Source of the DNA: Muscardinus avellanarius
Lineage: Eukaryota; Chordata; Mammalia; Rodentia; Gliridae
Direction: 5' to 3'
DNA length: 64,000 bases
Assembly: GCA_963383645.1 (NCBI GenBank)
Contig: OY726563.1
Span: forward strand, 27,374,821-27,438,820
Shown: positions 23,892 through 34,672 of the stretch, piece after piece
How the letters are laid out: each line of letters begins with the position of its first letter
How positions within the stretch are numbered: the first letter of the stretch is position 1
Program-made: the position numbers and the translations under genes
Notes under the pieces: generated by a model
Told to the model about the DNA's origin: nothing
The model's database searches: none
What the model saw: the letters and a program-made list of their open reading frames with translations, nothing else

Positions 23892-25140
23892 TTCAATATC
23901 ATCAATGTTATCAAATTTAAATTTGAATTTCAACTGATTGAAGAAAAACAAGTTAGTCTAAATATTAGTCTAAACAACTTAGAAAATCATAGCCTAGTCA
24001 GTTTGTTGCAATAAAGAAGGGAAAACTAGCAGAATCTAGCCTCTAAAGAGTTGTTTAGCAAAATCCATCTATAAAATAGTGAGATGGAGATCATAACTTT
24101 TGTGCACAAATACTTAAAGTAGGTGATCAGTATTGTATATGGTTTGAGCAGAATTCCACACAGCATGATGAGAAGAGAGAACTAAGAAATAAAGTGGTAA
24201 AAGGCTAGTACGTGACCTTAATGCAACTACCATATTACTATGAAATACAAAAAGCACTGACACTGAAAACAAGCCAGTACTGCTGCTAAATTAAATCTCC
24301 TAATAAAACCTCAGAACCACTGCAAACATATTCTATCCCTTTTGAATGCCTAGTCCTGAAAGGAGCTGGAAAATAGTCAACAGTGCCTAAAGCCTAACTA
24401 ACTCTATCTGGTTACCCACCAAACAAATAATTACCTCTCACAAGGATCGCCTACAGTCCACCTCCACAGGGAAGGATCTCCATAGCTCTGAATCCAAACA
24501 AGAATATATATCAGATATATCTTCAAAAAGAATGCCAAGTCTCCCACATGATGCATGCCTACAACCTAAAGCACTTTGCTCTCTTTTTAGTCAACAACAC
24601 AGATAATCAGTGCTTTGGGCTTCTGACAGGGATTTCAACTATAAAGTGACAGAATCCAGAGCTTGCCAATATCTTGTTGGCAGCATCTGTTAGTTGTGGG
24701 AGACATTTAAGTATTTATTAAGTACCAATTAGGTAGCAAGCCACATTTTGTGAGAAAGCATTAGGTAATACCAGGAATATAAAAATGTTGGCATGAACAA
24801 GAGTCTAAATTCAAATTTTTAGGAAGGACAAAGAAAATAAGAATGATTTGACTCATGGAAAAAATGACTGCTATACACCTATTAATAACAGTAAATTGTA
24901 TAGAAAATTATAATTCATGGAAATAACTTATTACCTAATTTTACTAGAAAAAATAAAATAGGGCTTGCCATATGCCTATAGCAATATGTTCCTATATTTT
25001 ACAGTTATTTTGTAAAATTCATGTGTATGTTTTTATGAACATATATCTATTCATCAGCTTTTTATCTTTCTGCCTGACATACCAAAAACCATTTGTAAAA
25101 TGAAATAATTTCTTAATAAGCCTCAATCATAAAGTACTGA
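23892..25140. other. Unique intergenic DNA
   Basis: No gene. 24700-24790 (catttaagtatttattaagtacc) has a weak L2/MIR flavour only. Confidence 0.45.
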
Positions 25141-25275
25141 AATATTCATTCATTCACCAAATATTTATTGATTAAATCTTAGGTTTCAGGTATTATTCTG
25201 TATATCTATTGTGCTATAATGAAATATAAGCATAATACTGTTTTCATGCAACATGCAAATTAACATTGAAAATGG
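25141..25275 (-). mobile_element. Possible ancient L2-type LINE end
   Basis: attcattcattcaccaaata followed by tttattgattaaatcttagg and 'tattattctgtatatc' resembles the very common antisense end of L2 ('tcattcattcaacaaatatttattgagc...'). Diverged and short. Confidence 0.4.
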
Positions 25276-26651
25276 CAAATGAACAACAATAATAATATGT
25301 ATCATAAAAGGATAGCAGCATCTATTAAAATAAATTAATATAATGGAGATAATTTGTTCATTGGAAGAGGACTTTTCTCTCAAGGCTTGCTATATCAAAG
25401 GAGTTAATAATGGGTACAAGAGAAGAGTAAACAAGGAGAATATCTAAAGAGATTAGGTACATTTTTATAACTATAAGATATTTTCCTTAACCTTCTGAAA
25501 ATAATGAGTAGCTTACTTGTTATATACCTAAAAATAAAGCAGTAATCTTGGGAAACAAAACAGAAAGACACCTGAATTACTGTCCATTTTCACCTGCCAC
25601 TCAATTTTTGATATTTCTAGGAAACCATGTTTATGCCAGATGCTGAAGTTTGCTGCCAGCAGATACTTCTTCCTCAGCCAAAGAATATAGGTAGCATGAA
25701 AAAAAACAGCAAAGGCAAGGATTTTTTAAATTAAGCATTCAAGCTGGCATCTGCTGCCATTTTTAACAGGAGTTTATGTTGAAATATATTATAAAAATTA
25801 GCGGTTCCTTTCCATGGAAATATGGCCTCTTTGTAGCACTTGGCTTTATTCTATTGACATATTCTGTACATTATCTTCTGTGATGACTGTTGATATACAA
25901 TTATTGTTTTTACAAGAGGTTAGAAACTTCATGAAGGTAGAAATTGGATGTCAATCCTAGGAAGAAGAACAGTGACTTATTGTTTCTTTTTGGATACTAG
26001 CTACCTGTGTAGAAATGTTTTTAACCATACAAAATGTCTAAGAATGTAATTTTTAATAAAAAAGTACTTTTATTCTATTTTTAAAAAGAACATAGCTGCT
26101 TGGAAATAGAGAAAAATATATCTTTATGTTTCATCATAAATACTAAAAGTTCAGTAGATTTGTTTCAAGGGAATGGAAACTGGGCTTTTTCCCTTTTTAT
26201 TTGCTTTTCTGTTACCATTTAGGCAAATATAAAATTTACAGCTGGTCTCTCTTATGCTGTCAGAGTGATTTGGCTTTTCTCTGTGGATTTGACAAGAGGG
26301 AATATTCTTGTCTTGATTGCCATTAATAGCAATGTTACACATGTACATCAACTATGAATGAATCCCAAATGCTTTAAATAGGTCTATGTAAAGAAATGCA
26401 TGAAACAAAGGATGAAAAGAAAGTGCTACCAAGGGAAGGAGAGCTGAAGCTTTATGCTGTTATGTTCTTAAGCATCAATTGATATTCAGATGCTACATGA
26501 CTTTAGAAACTGCAGCTAAAACACTTGTCCTCTGTGTATGAACTATTAAGTAACAATCACCTTAAGACTAGCTTTCTTTCTTTTTAATATGTGGATTTAA
26601 GTATGCCAACAATAAAAACTTGTATGAATATATTTGATTTAAAAATTCCAG
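25276..26651. other. Unique intergenic DNA
   Basis: No gene or repeat recognised. It is the longest stretch between 22 and 33 kb free of recognisable transposons. Confidence 0.5.
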
Positions 26652-26836
26652 TCTTGCCAAGCACAGTGGTACAGGCTTCTAATGCCAGCAATTTGGGAGA
26701 CTGTGGCAGGGGGATCACAAATTCAAGGCCAATCTGGGTGATTTAGAGATGCCCTGACTAAAAATGATTTTTTTAAAGGTCTGGGGGTGTAGTTCATTGG
26801 TAGAGCACTCCTGGGTTCCATCTTCAGTACTACAAA
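26652..26836 (+). mobile_element. B1-dID SINE
   Basis: gccaagcacagtggtacagg, 'gggagactgtggcagggggatc', linker 'aaaaatgatttttttaaa', ID half ggtctgggggtgtagttcat with a clear A box, and end cctgggttccatcttcagta. Confidence 0.85.
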
Positions 26837-26857
26837 GTAAATACTTAAAAATAAAAA

Positions 26858-26934
26858 TGGCTGGAGATGTATTTCAATGGCAGAACTTTTTTCCAGTCTG
26901 TATAAGGCTCTGGATTCAATACCTAGTACTGCAG
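26858..26934 (+). mobile_element. Extra ID-like monomer after the SINE
   Basis: A second ID half (aatggctggagatgtatttc; 'ctggattcaatacctagtactgcag') follows the preceding SINE after a short A-rich spacer, giving a B1-ID-ID order. It contains a roughly 10-bp insertion in its middle. Confidence 0.7.
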
Positions 26935-26966
26935 AGAAGAAGGAAGGAGGGAAGGAAGGAATAAAG
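26935..26966. repeat. (GGAA)n tail repeat
   Basis: Short degenerate GGAA/GGGA run at the 3' end of the ID monomer. Confidence 0.85.
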
Positions 26967-28074
26967 AGCAAAGAATAAGGTAAAGACTCAGTCTCTTACA
27001 TAGTTTAATGTTCACAAAAAGAACAACATGTATCTCTTTAACTTGACATTGCCTACAATGAAGTAGCTGTTAAAATCAAGCAATGCAACATAAATCATGT
27101 CCAGTGTGGGAAATGACAAATGTACATTCTATTACATTGCTTACCTTCCTTTTTGTTACTATTACCACTAATTTGTCAATGCCAACTGAACCAAGTTTAA
27201 ATGTATTAATGAACTGCACACATTCAAATACAATGATTATTATTACAAATAAGAAACATTCTTTAAATTAAAAACAACTGAGAGAACCATTTAGAGAAGA
27301 CTTCCTTGTGTTTCACTGACATAACACCTAATATGTTTTCCTCATCTACTTATCTTGGATGTCAAAAGTGTACTGGGGAATGCATCTAAGTCATGTAATA
27401 TGTGATTACTTTTCCAGGATAAAGAAGCAATTTTAAGTTACAAAAAAGATGGACCAGATCACTTTATGTTTACTCTTAGAAATTTTAGCCAATTAAGCAT
27501 ATGTTAGATTAAAGACACTTTGTCCCAAAATACTAAATCCTCTTTTACAGATTGTTTTCACATGAGAGGTTCTATATCTCCCTAATTACTTCAATTAGTC
27601 TTTCCAGTTTCTCTCTGGTTCCCCATAATTGGTTTTTATAAATGTGGGAAGTTCTAGAAGTCATATGTCCTAGTTGTCAATAATTCAGTTTCATACAATC
27701 GAAGTTCATACTCTGTTTTTAACTCTAATAGTGTTAGCTTAATTAATGAGTTAATTTCTTGGCTTTTTATTTTCTTCATTCATAAGAGGAGAGATTATCA
27801 GTATTTCCATCATAATGTTGTTGTGAGGGTGAAAGATTTCGAAATAAGTGGTGTCTAATGTGAGATATAACAATCATAAATACTCTATTAAATATCCTAC
27901 CACCTTTTTATTATTATAGTCACAAGTGAAAAGATGAATGACATATAAATGGTGACTCTATGTAGAAATAATATTAACAGTATTTTGTTACCATATATAT
28001 GCATACAATTTCTATTAGCTAAAATAAAAATTAATTGATAAAGTTAAAATATTAAATAATATGATTTGGTATAT
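26967..28074. other. Mostly unique intergenic DNA; possible MIR
   Basis: No gene. 27760-27850 (ttcattcataagaggagaga; 'aatgttgttgtgagggtgaaag') looks like a decayed antisense MIR; the rest is unassigned. Confidence 0.45.
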
Positions 28075-28446
28075 TCTGTCAAATTTAGTAATATGATTTC
28101 TTTTTTCAATGTTTTATAATTTTATTTGTAGTGGAACTTTAACTCATTGGTTAGGTTTATTCCTAAGTATTTTATTTTTTTGTGGGATATCATGAGTGGA
28201 AGTGTTTTCTGGATTTGTTTTTCAGTGGATGTATGGTTGGCATACTTGGAAAAACTTCTGATTTTTAAGATTGATTTTGTATCCAGACACTGCTGAATTT
28301 GTTGATCAATTATGTAAACTTTTTGGTTGAGATTGTTGGGTATTCTAAGTATAGTAACATGTTATCTGAAAATAGGGGTAATTTTAGTTCTTCTTTGCTT
28401 ACTTGTACTCCTTTGAATTCCTTCTCTTGCTTTATTGCACTGGCAG
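28075..28446 (-). mobile_element. L1 ORF2 (RT) segment, inverted relative to the following L1 3' end
   Basis: Antisense RT region: 'gttaggtttattcctaagta', 'gtggaagtgttttctggatt', 'agattgattttgtatccaga', 'ctgctgaatttgttgatcaa' and the antisense of the FADD region near 28355-28375. It abuts plus-strand ORF2 at 28446/28447. Confidence 0.85.
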
Positions 28447-29632
28447 ACCATGGACCTTACAGTTCCTTGAAGACGGCATAGATCCAACACTTCAACACAT
28501 AGACACAGGTAAAAAGTTTATCAACAAGACCTCCAAAACAGAAGAAATTAAGAGGAGGGTCAATATGTGGGATTACATTAAACCGAAGAGCTTCTGTACA
28601 GTAAACTATCAAGAATGTCAAGAGAAAGCAGACAGAATTGGAAAAAATTTTGACAATTACTCCTCCAAGAGAGGACTAATATCTAAAATATACAGAGAAC
28701 TCAAGAAACTCACTGCTAAGAAAATACACAATCACAAAATGGAAAATGAACTAAAACATCTCACAAAAGAAGAAATTCAAATCCAATAATTGTATGAAAA
28801 AAATGTTCAACATCATTAGCAATCAGAGAGATGCAAATCAAAACTACCCTAAGATTTCACCTAACTCCAATTACAATGACAATCATTAAAAACACGAATA
28901 ACCACAAATGCTGGTGAGGATGTGGAGAAGTAGAAAGTCTAATACATTTTTAGTGGGACTGTAAATTAGTGCAACTACTTTAGAAAACGGTATGAAGGAT
29001 TCTCAGAAGAATGGGAATGAACCTATCATATGATCCAGCAATACCACTTCTGGGTAACTACCCAAAAGTTTAGAAACCAAACTACCAAACTAATGCATGT
29101 GTATCTATGATCAATTCACAGTTGTCAAAGTAGGAAAACAGCCAAGATGTCCATTAACAGATGAATGTATTACAAAACTATGGGATATGTACATAATATA
29201 ATTTTACTCAGCCATAAAGAAGAATAAAATTATGTCATATGCAGGGAAATTGATGGAACTGGAGAACAGTATGCTCAATGAGATTAGTCAGTCACAAAAA
29301 ATATAAAAAATTGAATGCTCTAATATGTGGAAGCTAGGGAGAAAAAGGATAATATAAGGAGCTCTAGAGGAAGGAGGAGAAATGATGGTAAGCAAATAAG
29401 GTGACCTAACTAAAGAGGATTGGAGGGGTAGAGGGAAATTCCCTAATGTACATGATGTACATTCATAAACATATCAAAGTCAATCAGTAAGCCAAAGATG
29501 AGAAGGAGGGAGAGGGGGAGTAGAGTGGGCACTGGGGAAGGGCTAAATGAGTGATGTGTGCATGTACGCCTCTACCATCTTGGACCCCATTAAGATGTAT
29601 GAATACAATGCACCAATAAAAATAAAAAATAA
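28447..29632 (+). mobile_element. L1 ORF2 C-terminus and 3'UTR, family A
   Basis: Plus-strand ORF2 from the region after the thumb to its end. The frame up to 28786 reads typical ORF2 C-terminal text, including KPKSFCTV and RGLISKIYRELKK; decayed sequence follows to about 29300. Then comes a complete family A 3'UTR (gatgtacattcataaacata; purine tract 29500-29525; atgcaccaataaaaa) with an A-rich end. Confidence 0.88.
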
Positions 29633-29691
29633 AATATTGAGATAGTAAGTTGCTTCTGAGGGAGCTTTTATAAAATTTGACACATAGGAGC

Positions 29692-29905
29692 CAGGTGTGG
29701 TGGTGCATGCTTGCAATTCCAGCATTCGGGAGGCTGAGACTGGAGGATCACGGTTCACGTCCAGCCTCAGCTATTTAGTGAGACCCTCCACCACTTAGTG
29801 AGACCCTTTTCAAAATAAACAATAAAAAAACAGGGCAGGGGATATAGCTTGGAGATAGAATGCCCCTGGGTTCCATCCTCAAACTCGCAAAAAATAATAA
29901 TAATA
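29692..29905 (+). mobile_element. B1-dID SINE
   Basis: gccaggtgtggtggtgcatg, 'gaggctgagactggaggatcac', linker 'aataaacaataaaaaaac', ID half gggcaggggatatagcttgg and end cctgggttccatcctca; (aat)n tail to about 29907. Confidence 0.88.
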
Positions 29906-31106
29906 AATTGACACAGGGAACAGAGGGAGAGGGTAATTCATAGTTAATTAAATACAAATAAAAATTGTTCTGATTATGTAAAGATGGCTACTTATGTCTT
30001 AATGATTTGGCTTCAGATAATGATCATAAAGTTATTTCAAAGAGAAACTAGAATGAATAAATACCAAGACTAAAACATGGTTGCCTTAATATTGAAAATT
30101 TTATATTAGACCTCCAAAAACAATATCTTCCCCTTTTCCATCTTAAATTTCACCCGGTAATGCTGACACATATAAATGATATATGTGGGCTCAGATGATC
30201 TCTCACACCTAGGAAGATTTGGTCAATGGATATCTCAGGAGAAAGGAAAGACAAGGCACTACAATTCTTCTGTTTTCACCTTGTCAGGTTTTATTCAGTC
30301 ACCTGTCTCTCTTATGAGAAACTCATTCTTTCTTTCTCAAAGAAGCTTTTGTTCTACCTCTGACTGCTTAGTCAATAAAAAAACATTCTACCTCCTGCCT
30401 CTGTGAGCCTCTTGCTAGTGATAGCTCTGTTATTTTTAGTTCTATTTTCTGCTCTTGCCTGCAATTTTTATCCCTTTAAAAAGAAACCCTCCTTGAACTA
30501 TCTTTGATACACTGTTTGGTACCTATTGGGGCACTTAACTGTTGAAAAATTCAAAATTCCTTTATTCTTACAAAAATATTTATTTTCTGCCTACTCTGTT
30601 GGAAGAGAGCTTGGAACTAAATGTTATTTCTGCTTCTACACTTCATTATATATAGGTGGAAAATCAGAGAAGGGAGAGAATGAAGCTGAGATACTTGGGA
30701 CCCTTACCTCTCATTTATACAACATAATTATAGTAAATACATAAAAATAAACTCTTTGTAATCAATAGAATTTGGGATAACTATCATTAAGTGAAGAAAG
30801 TCAATGAATTTCCAGAAGATAGAAAGAATGTAAACTGTAGAATACTAGAAGCAACATAGGGTGCATGTAACATCAATGATAACTTGAACTTTTCTCCAGG
30901 TTAATACTATGTGTCATTTAGCAGTAAGATACAATTTGGCCTAGGGATTTTCAACCCAATGCCAGGTACATCCAGGAGACAAAGATACCTCAAAACAGAT
31001 GCAAGTCTCCCAAACCTTAAAACCAGTAGCAACTATGATTTTAAAAGACACAATCCCGAATGCTATAATTTTGAATGTTGCAATTACCCCCAGAAAAAAA
31101 AAAAAC
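29906..31106. other. Unique intergenic DNA
   Basis: No gene seen. Open frames of 60-76 codons at 30176-30406, 30526-30744 and 30911-31114 have no recognisable domains, no Kozak context of note and no splice structure, and are treated as chance. Confidence 0.45.
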
Positions 31107-31312
31107 TGTGCTGAGCATGGTGGCACATGCTTGAAATCCCAGTACTTGAGAGGTTGAGAAACAGAGATTGCAGGTTCGAGGCCAGCCTCAGCAATTTAGT
31201 GAGGTTCTCAGCAACTTAAAGAGCCCCTATGCAAACTAAAAAAAATAAAACAGGGCTGAAGTTATAGTTCAGAGATAGAACATCTCCAGCTCTAGGTTCA
31301 ACCTCCAATACA
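31107..31312 (+). mobile_element. B1-dID SINE
   Basis: gtgctgagcatggtggcaca; B-box-like ggttcgaggcc well kept in the B1 half; ID half ggctgaagttatagttcaga; end ctaggttcaacctccaatac. Confidence 0.87.
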
Positions 31313-32149
31313 AAAAAAGGCCTTTTTTTAAATTTCTGAAATGTTAAATAGTCTAAACTCATAACTACAAAAGATTAAAATCACAGATGTTGAAATTCTG
31401 AAGATTTTGGTTCCTTTTGAAAAAGAGTCTATATAAAGCCAAATTTTGAGGAAGCAATAGTATATTTATAGTTACATATAGGACAGATACATCATATTAA
31501 ATTGAATGAATACCCAGAAACTGGGCAAAGCATTATTTTGGATATGTCTGTTACAATGTGTTCAGAGATATGGTGGTGCATGAAGCCAGTGGACTTAATG
31601 TAGAGAAATGTCCACCATGTAGAAAATGAATACAAAGGCATTCTCCTTATAGACAGATACCCTGTAAGAATGAAAAAACCCTATAATTTGCAATGTAAGA
31701 CTTCAAAATATATAGTTAATGATTGAGAAAGTTTGCCACATCTTCTTGACTACTACTGGACAACTACCCATAACCATAACCCGATCAAATAATGAATTTT
31801 ATATATAATTTTTAGATTATTCTTTTTATTTCTACTATTTTAAATCATCAATATCATTTTTACAATTCATGATGTTAATGAACTTCATCTGCACATCATT
31901 TTAAATACTAGAGGCATACATTGTGTAAAGACTTTTATGGAGATATAGCTTGTTGTAAGCCACTTTTGCAAATATGACTGTATAAAAGTACATAATCGCA
32001 ATGTTGACTTTGTGTGTTAACATTGTGTATGTACATAAAAAGACTGAAATTTCCCTAATAAAAAGTGTCCTTTTTGTACATTTGCATTTAGGAAAGATAA
32101 AATTTCTCAAACTTCATATATGGTAGTGACCAGTAACAGGTATGTGTGT
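31313..32149. other. Unique intergenic DNA
   Basis: No gene or named repeat recognised; 31790-31860 is very AT-rich. Confidence 0.45.
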
Positions 32150-32345
32150 GTGAGTTACAAGGGATTTAAACCAGGGACATTCTACCTCAAACTATGTGCC
32201 TGGGATTTTTATGTTTTCACTCTGAAACAGTCTTGGCAGGCTCCTGAGAGTCTCACTATAGAGCTAAGGTTGTGCTAAAACTAGCAATCCTCCTGCCTCA
32301 TCTTCCTACATACTGGGATTACTGGTGCATGGCACCATCACTGGG
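32150..32345 (-). mobile_element. B1-dID SINE, diverged
   Basis: Antisense: aaaccagggacattctacct (ID), 'actctgaaacag', 'ctcctgcctcatcttcctac' and 'gggattactggtgcatggcacc' (B1). Confidence 0.78.
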
Positions 32346-32463
32346 CCAATAGCAGTTTTTCATTTATCTCATCAAAAATTTAAGCTGTGAATCAAACTAA
32401 ATGCAGGTATAAAGCAAGATGTACACAATTACAAACTGTGATGACATTAATTTATATGTTACT

Positions 32464-32625
32464 CTTTTTTTGAAGGAAGTTGGGAATTGAAGCCAGGGGC
32501 ATTCTATCTCACTTAGTTGCAGAGAGCTTCACTAAGTAGCTGAGGCTAGCCACTAACCTGTTATCCTCTTGTCTCAGCCTACCAAGTATGAGGATTACAA
32601 GAGTGTGCCAACACGCTCAGCTATG
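32464..32625 (-). mobile_element. B1-dID SINE with ID/B1 junction deleted
   Basis: Antisense: gggaattgaagccaggggca, then directly 'gcagagagcttcactaagtagctgagg' and 'ctcagcctaccaagtatgagg'. The linker between the halves is missing, so the copy is about 160 bp. Confidence 0.78.
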
Positions 32626-32651
32626 TTGCACTTTTTGACAAACTTATTTTC

Positions 32652-32868
32652 TTCTTTTTTTTGGTACTAGGGATGGAACCCAGAGGCTTTATACCTCTGG
32701 GCTATACACCCAAATCTATATTATATTTTATTTGGAAACAGGGATTCAGTAAGCTACTGAGAACATCAATAAGTAGATGGGGCTGGCTTCAAACCTGCAT
32801 GATCCTTCTGTTTCAGCCTCCTATGTACTGGGATTACAAGTGTGCACCACCACATCCAGCTTCCATTT
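32652..32868 (-). mobile_element. B1-dID SINE
   Basis: Antisense full copy: tggtactagggatggaaccc, 'ctctgggctatacacccaaa', 'tttggaaacaggg', tttcagcctcctatgtactg and 'gattacaagtgtgcaccacc'. Third minus-strand SINE in 720 bp. Confidence 0.87.
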
Positions 32869-33257
32869 CTTTTTTAATACAGTTTATTTGTTAATAATTG
32901 TTATACCCTATCATCAGTTACTAGTATGCCTCAATCTGAATTTTTATGCTTGCAAAAGTATTTGTATTATTTCTTATTTTATTTTGTAAAGTGGTCTGGA
33001 AATTGTTATCTTGTTTTTCTAAGGTAAATCTTTTAAAAATATAAAAATGTTTTAAAATAAATTTGAAATTATTTTTCAGTATTATATTGTTGAGACTTTG
33101 AATTTTTAGAATTTTAGAATTGAGATACCTTAAGCTTAGAAGTTTTGATGTTTTTGTCATTCAGAATTATGGCCCAAGTCTGCTTAAAACTTACCCTTAC
33201 AAAAATGAACTAAATTTATAAAAGAAATAGTTGGTAATGATCTGAAACTGAATATAG
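32869..33257. other. AT-rich intergenic DNA
   Basis: No gene or assignable repeat. Confidence 0.45.
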
Positions 33258-34672
33258 GTATAAAAAAGCAGAAGAGCTTCAGTTTATAGCAATCCCATCC
33301 ATTGATTAGGCTTTTAATTTCTTGTGTCTTTAGGGTTCTGTTGAGGAAGTGTTGGAACTAGGCCCTCTTCAAGGAGCTGCAAGGTCTCTTTTTTCCAGTA
33401 TGTGTTTTTGGCCTATTTGTCAAAAAACAATTGGCTGTAAGTGTGGGTATATTTTTTATCAGTCCTCTCTCGCACTCCTTTGTTCTACGTGTCTGTTTTT
33501 ATGCCAATACCATACTATTTTTATAACTGTGGCTTTGTAGAATAGTTTGAAGTCAGGTATTTAATGCCTTCCGCATGGTTATTGTTGCTGAAAACTACTT
33601 TGGTTGTTGTGGATTTTTGTTCTTCCAAATGAATTAAAGAACTGATTTTTTCATGTGTGAAGAATGACCTTGGTCATTTAATGGGTACTGCATTGAAATT
33701 GTAGCTCACTTTTGAAATAATGGCCATCTTGATATTTATTCTGCCTATCCAAGAGCATGGAAGATCTTTTCATCTTTTAAGCTCTTCTTCAATTTCTTTT
33801 TTCATTGTTTTGTAATTTTATTTGTAAATGTCTTTTAACTCCTTGGTTAGGTTTATTTCATTTTTGTGGGATATCCTGAGTGGAAGTGTTTTTGGATATT
33901 TCTTAGTAGATTTATGGTTGGCATACAGAAAAGCTTCTTACTTATTAAGATCGATTTTGTATACAGATACTTTGCTGTAATTGTTAATCAGTTCTATAAG
34001 CCTTTTGGTTAAGTTTGTTAGGTCTTCTAAATATAGCATTATGTCATCTGCAAATAGTGAAAGTTTGAGTTCTTCTTTTCCAATGTTTACTACTTTGATT
34101 TCATTTCTTTGTCTTATTGATCTGGCTAGAGTCTCAAGTCCTATATTAAAAAGAAATGGTTATAATGGACATACCTGTCTTATTCTTGATTTTTTTGAAA
34201 CAATTGAAGTTTTTCCACACTTAATAAGGTATTGGTTTTGGGCCTATTTTATATTGCCTTTATAGTATTGAGGTATGTTAATTCTATTCTGATTCTCTGC
34301 AATACTTTTAGCATAAATGGCTGCTGGGTTTTGTTAAATGCTTCTTTTTGTGGCTTCTATTGAAATGATCATGTGATTTGTCTTTAGTTCTCCTTATGTG
34401 GTAAAATACATGTTGAACCAAACTTGCATCCCTGGTATGAACCCTACTTGGTCTTGATGTATGACTTTCTTGATGTGGTTTCGAATGTGTAGTGCTATTA
34501 CTTTGTTTTGCAGTTTTGCATCTAAATTCATCAACAGTATAGGCCTATAGTTTTCTTTTCTTTTGTTAACTTTATTTGGTTTTGGGATTAATGTGATGTT
34601 GGCCTCATAGAATATCTTTGGGAGAGTTCCATTTGTTCTATTTCATGAAATAGATTGAAAAGCATTGAATTT
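33258..34672 (-). mobile_element. L1 ORF2 middle fragment, minus strand
   Basis: Antisense ORF2 with neither 3'UTR nor 5' part. From the left it covers 'gaagagcttcagtttatagc', the segment 'ttctgcctatccaagagcat', and the RT palm with an intact antisense FADD codon block (atgtcatctgcaaatag near 34043-34060), to 'ctatttcatgaaatagattg'. It repeats the same ORF2 portion carried by the neighbouring L1 (34840-36390). Confidence 0.87.

Noticed and set aside
30176..31114. Three short plus-strand frames in unique DNA
   Set aside because: 60-76 codons, no recognisable motif, no conserved splice sites; expected by chance in this length of sequence.
33981..34265. 94-codon plus-strand frame (Ser/Leu-rich)
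   Set aside because: Antisense shadow of L1 reverse transcriptase coding DNA on the minus strand.
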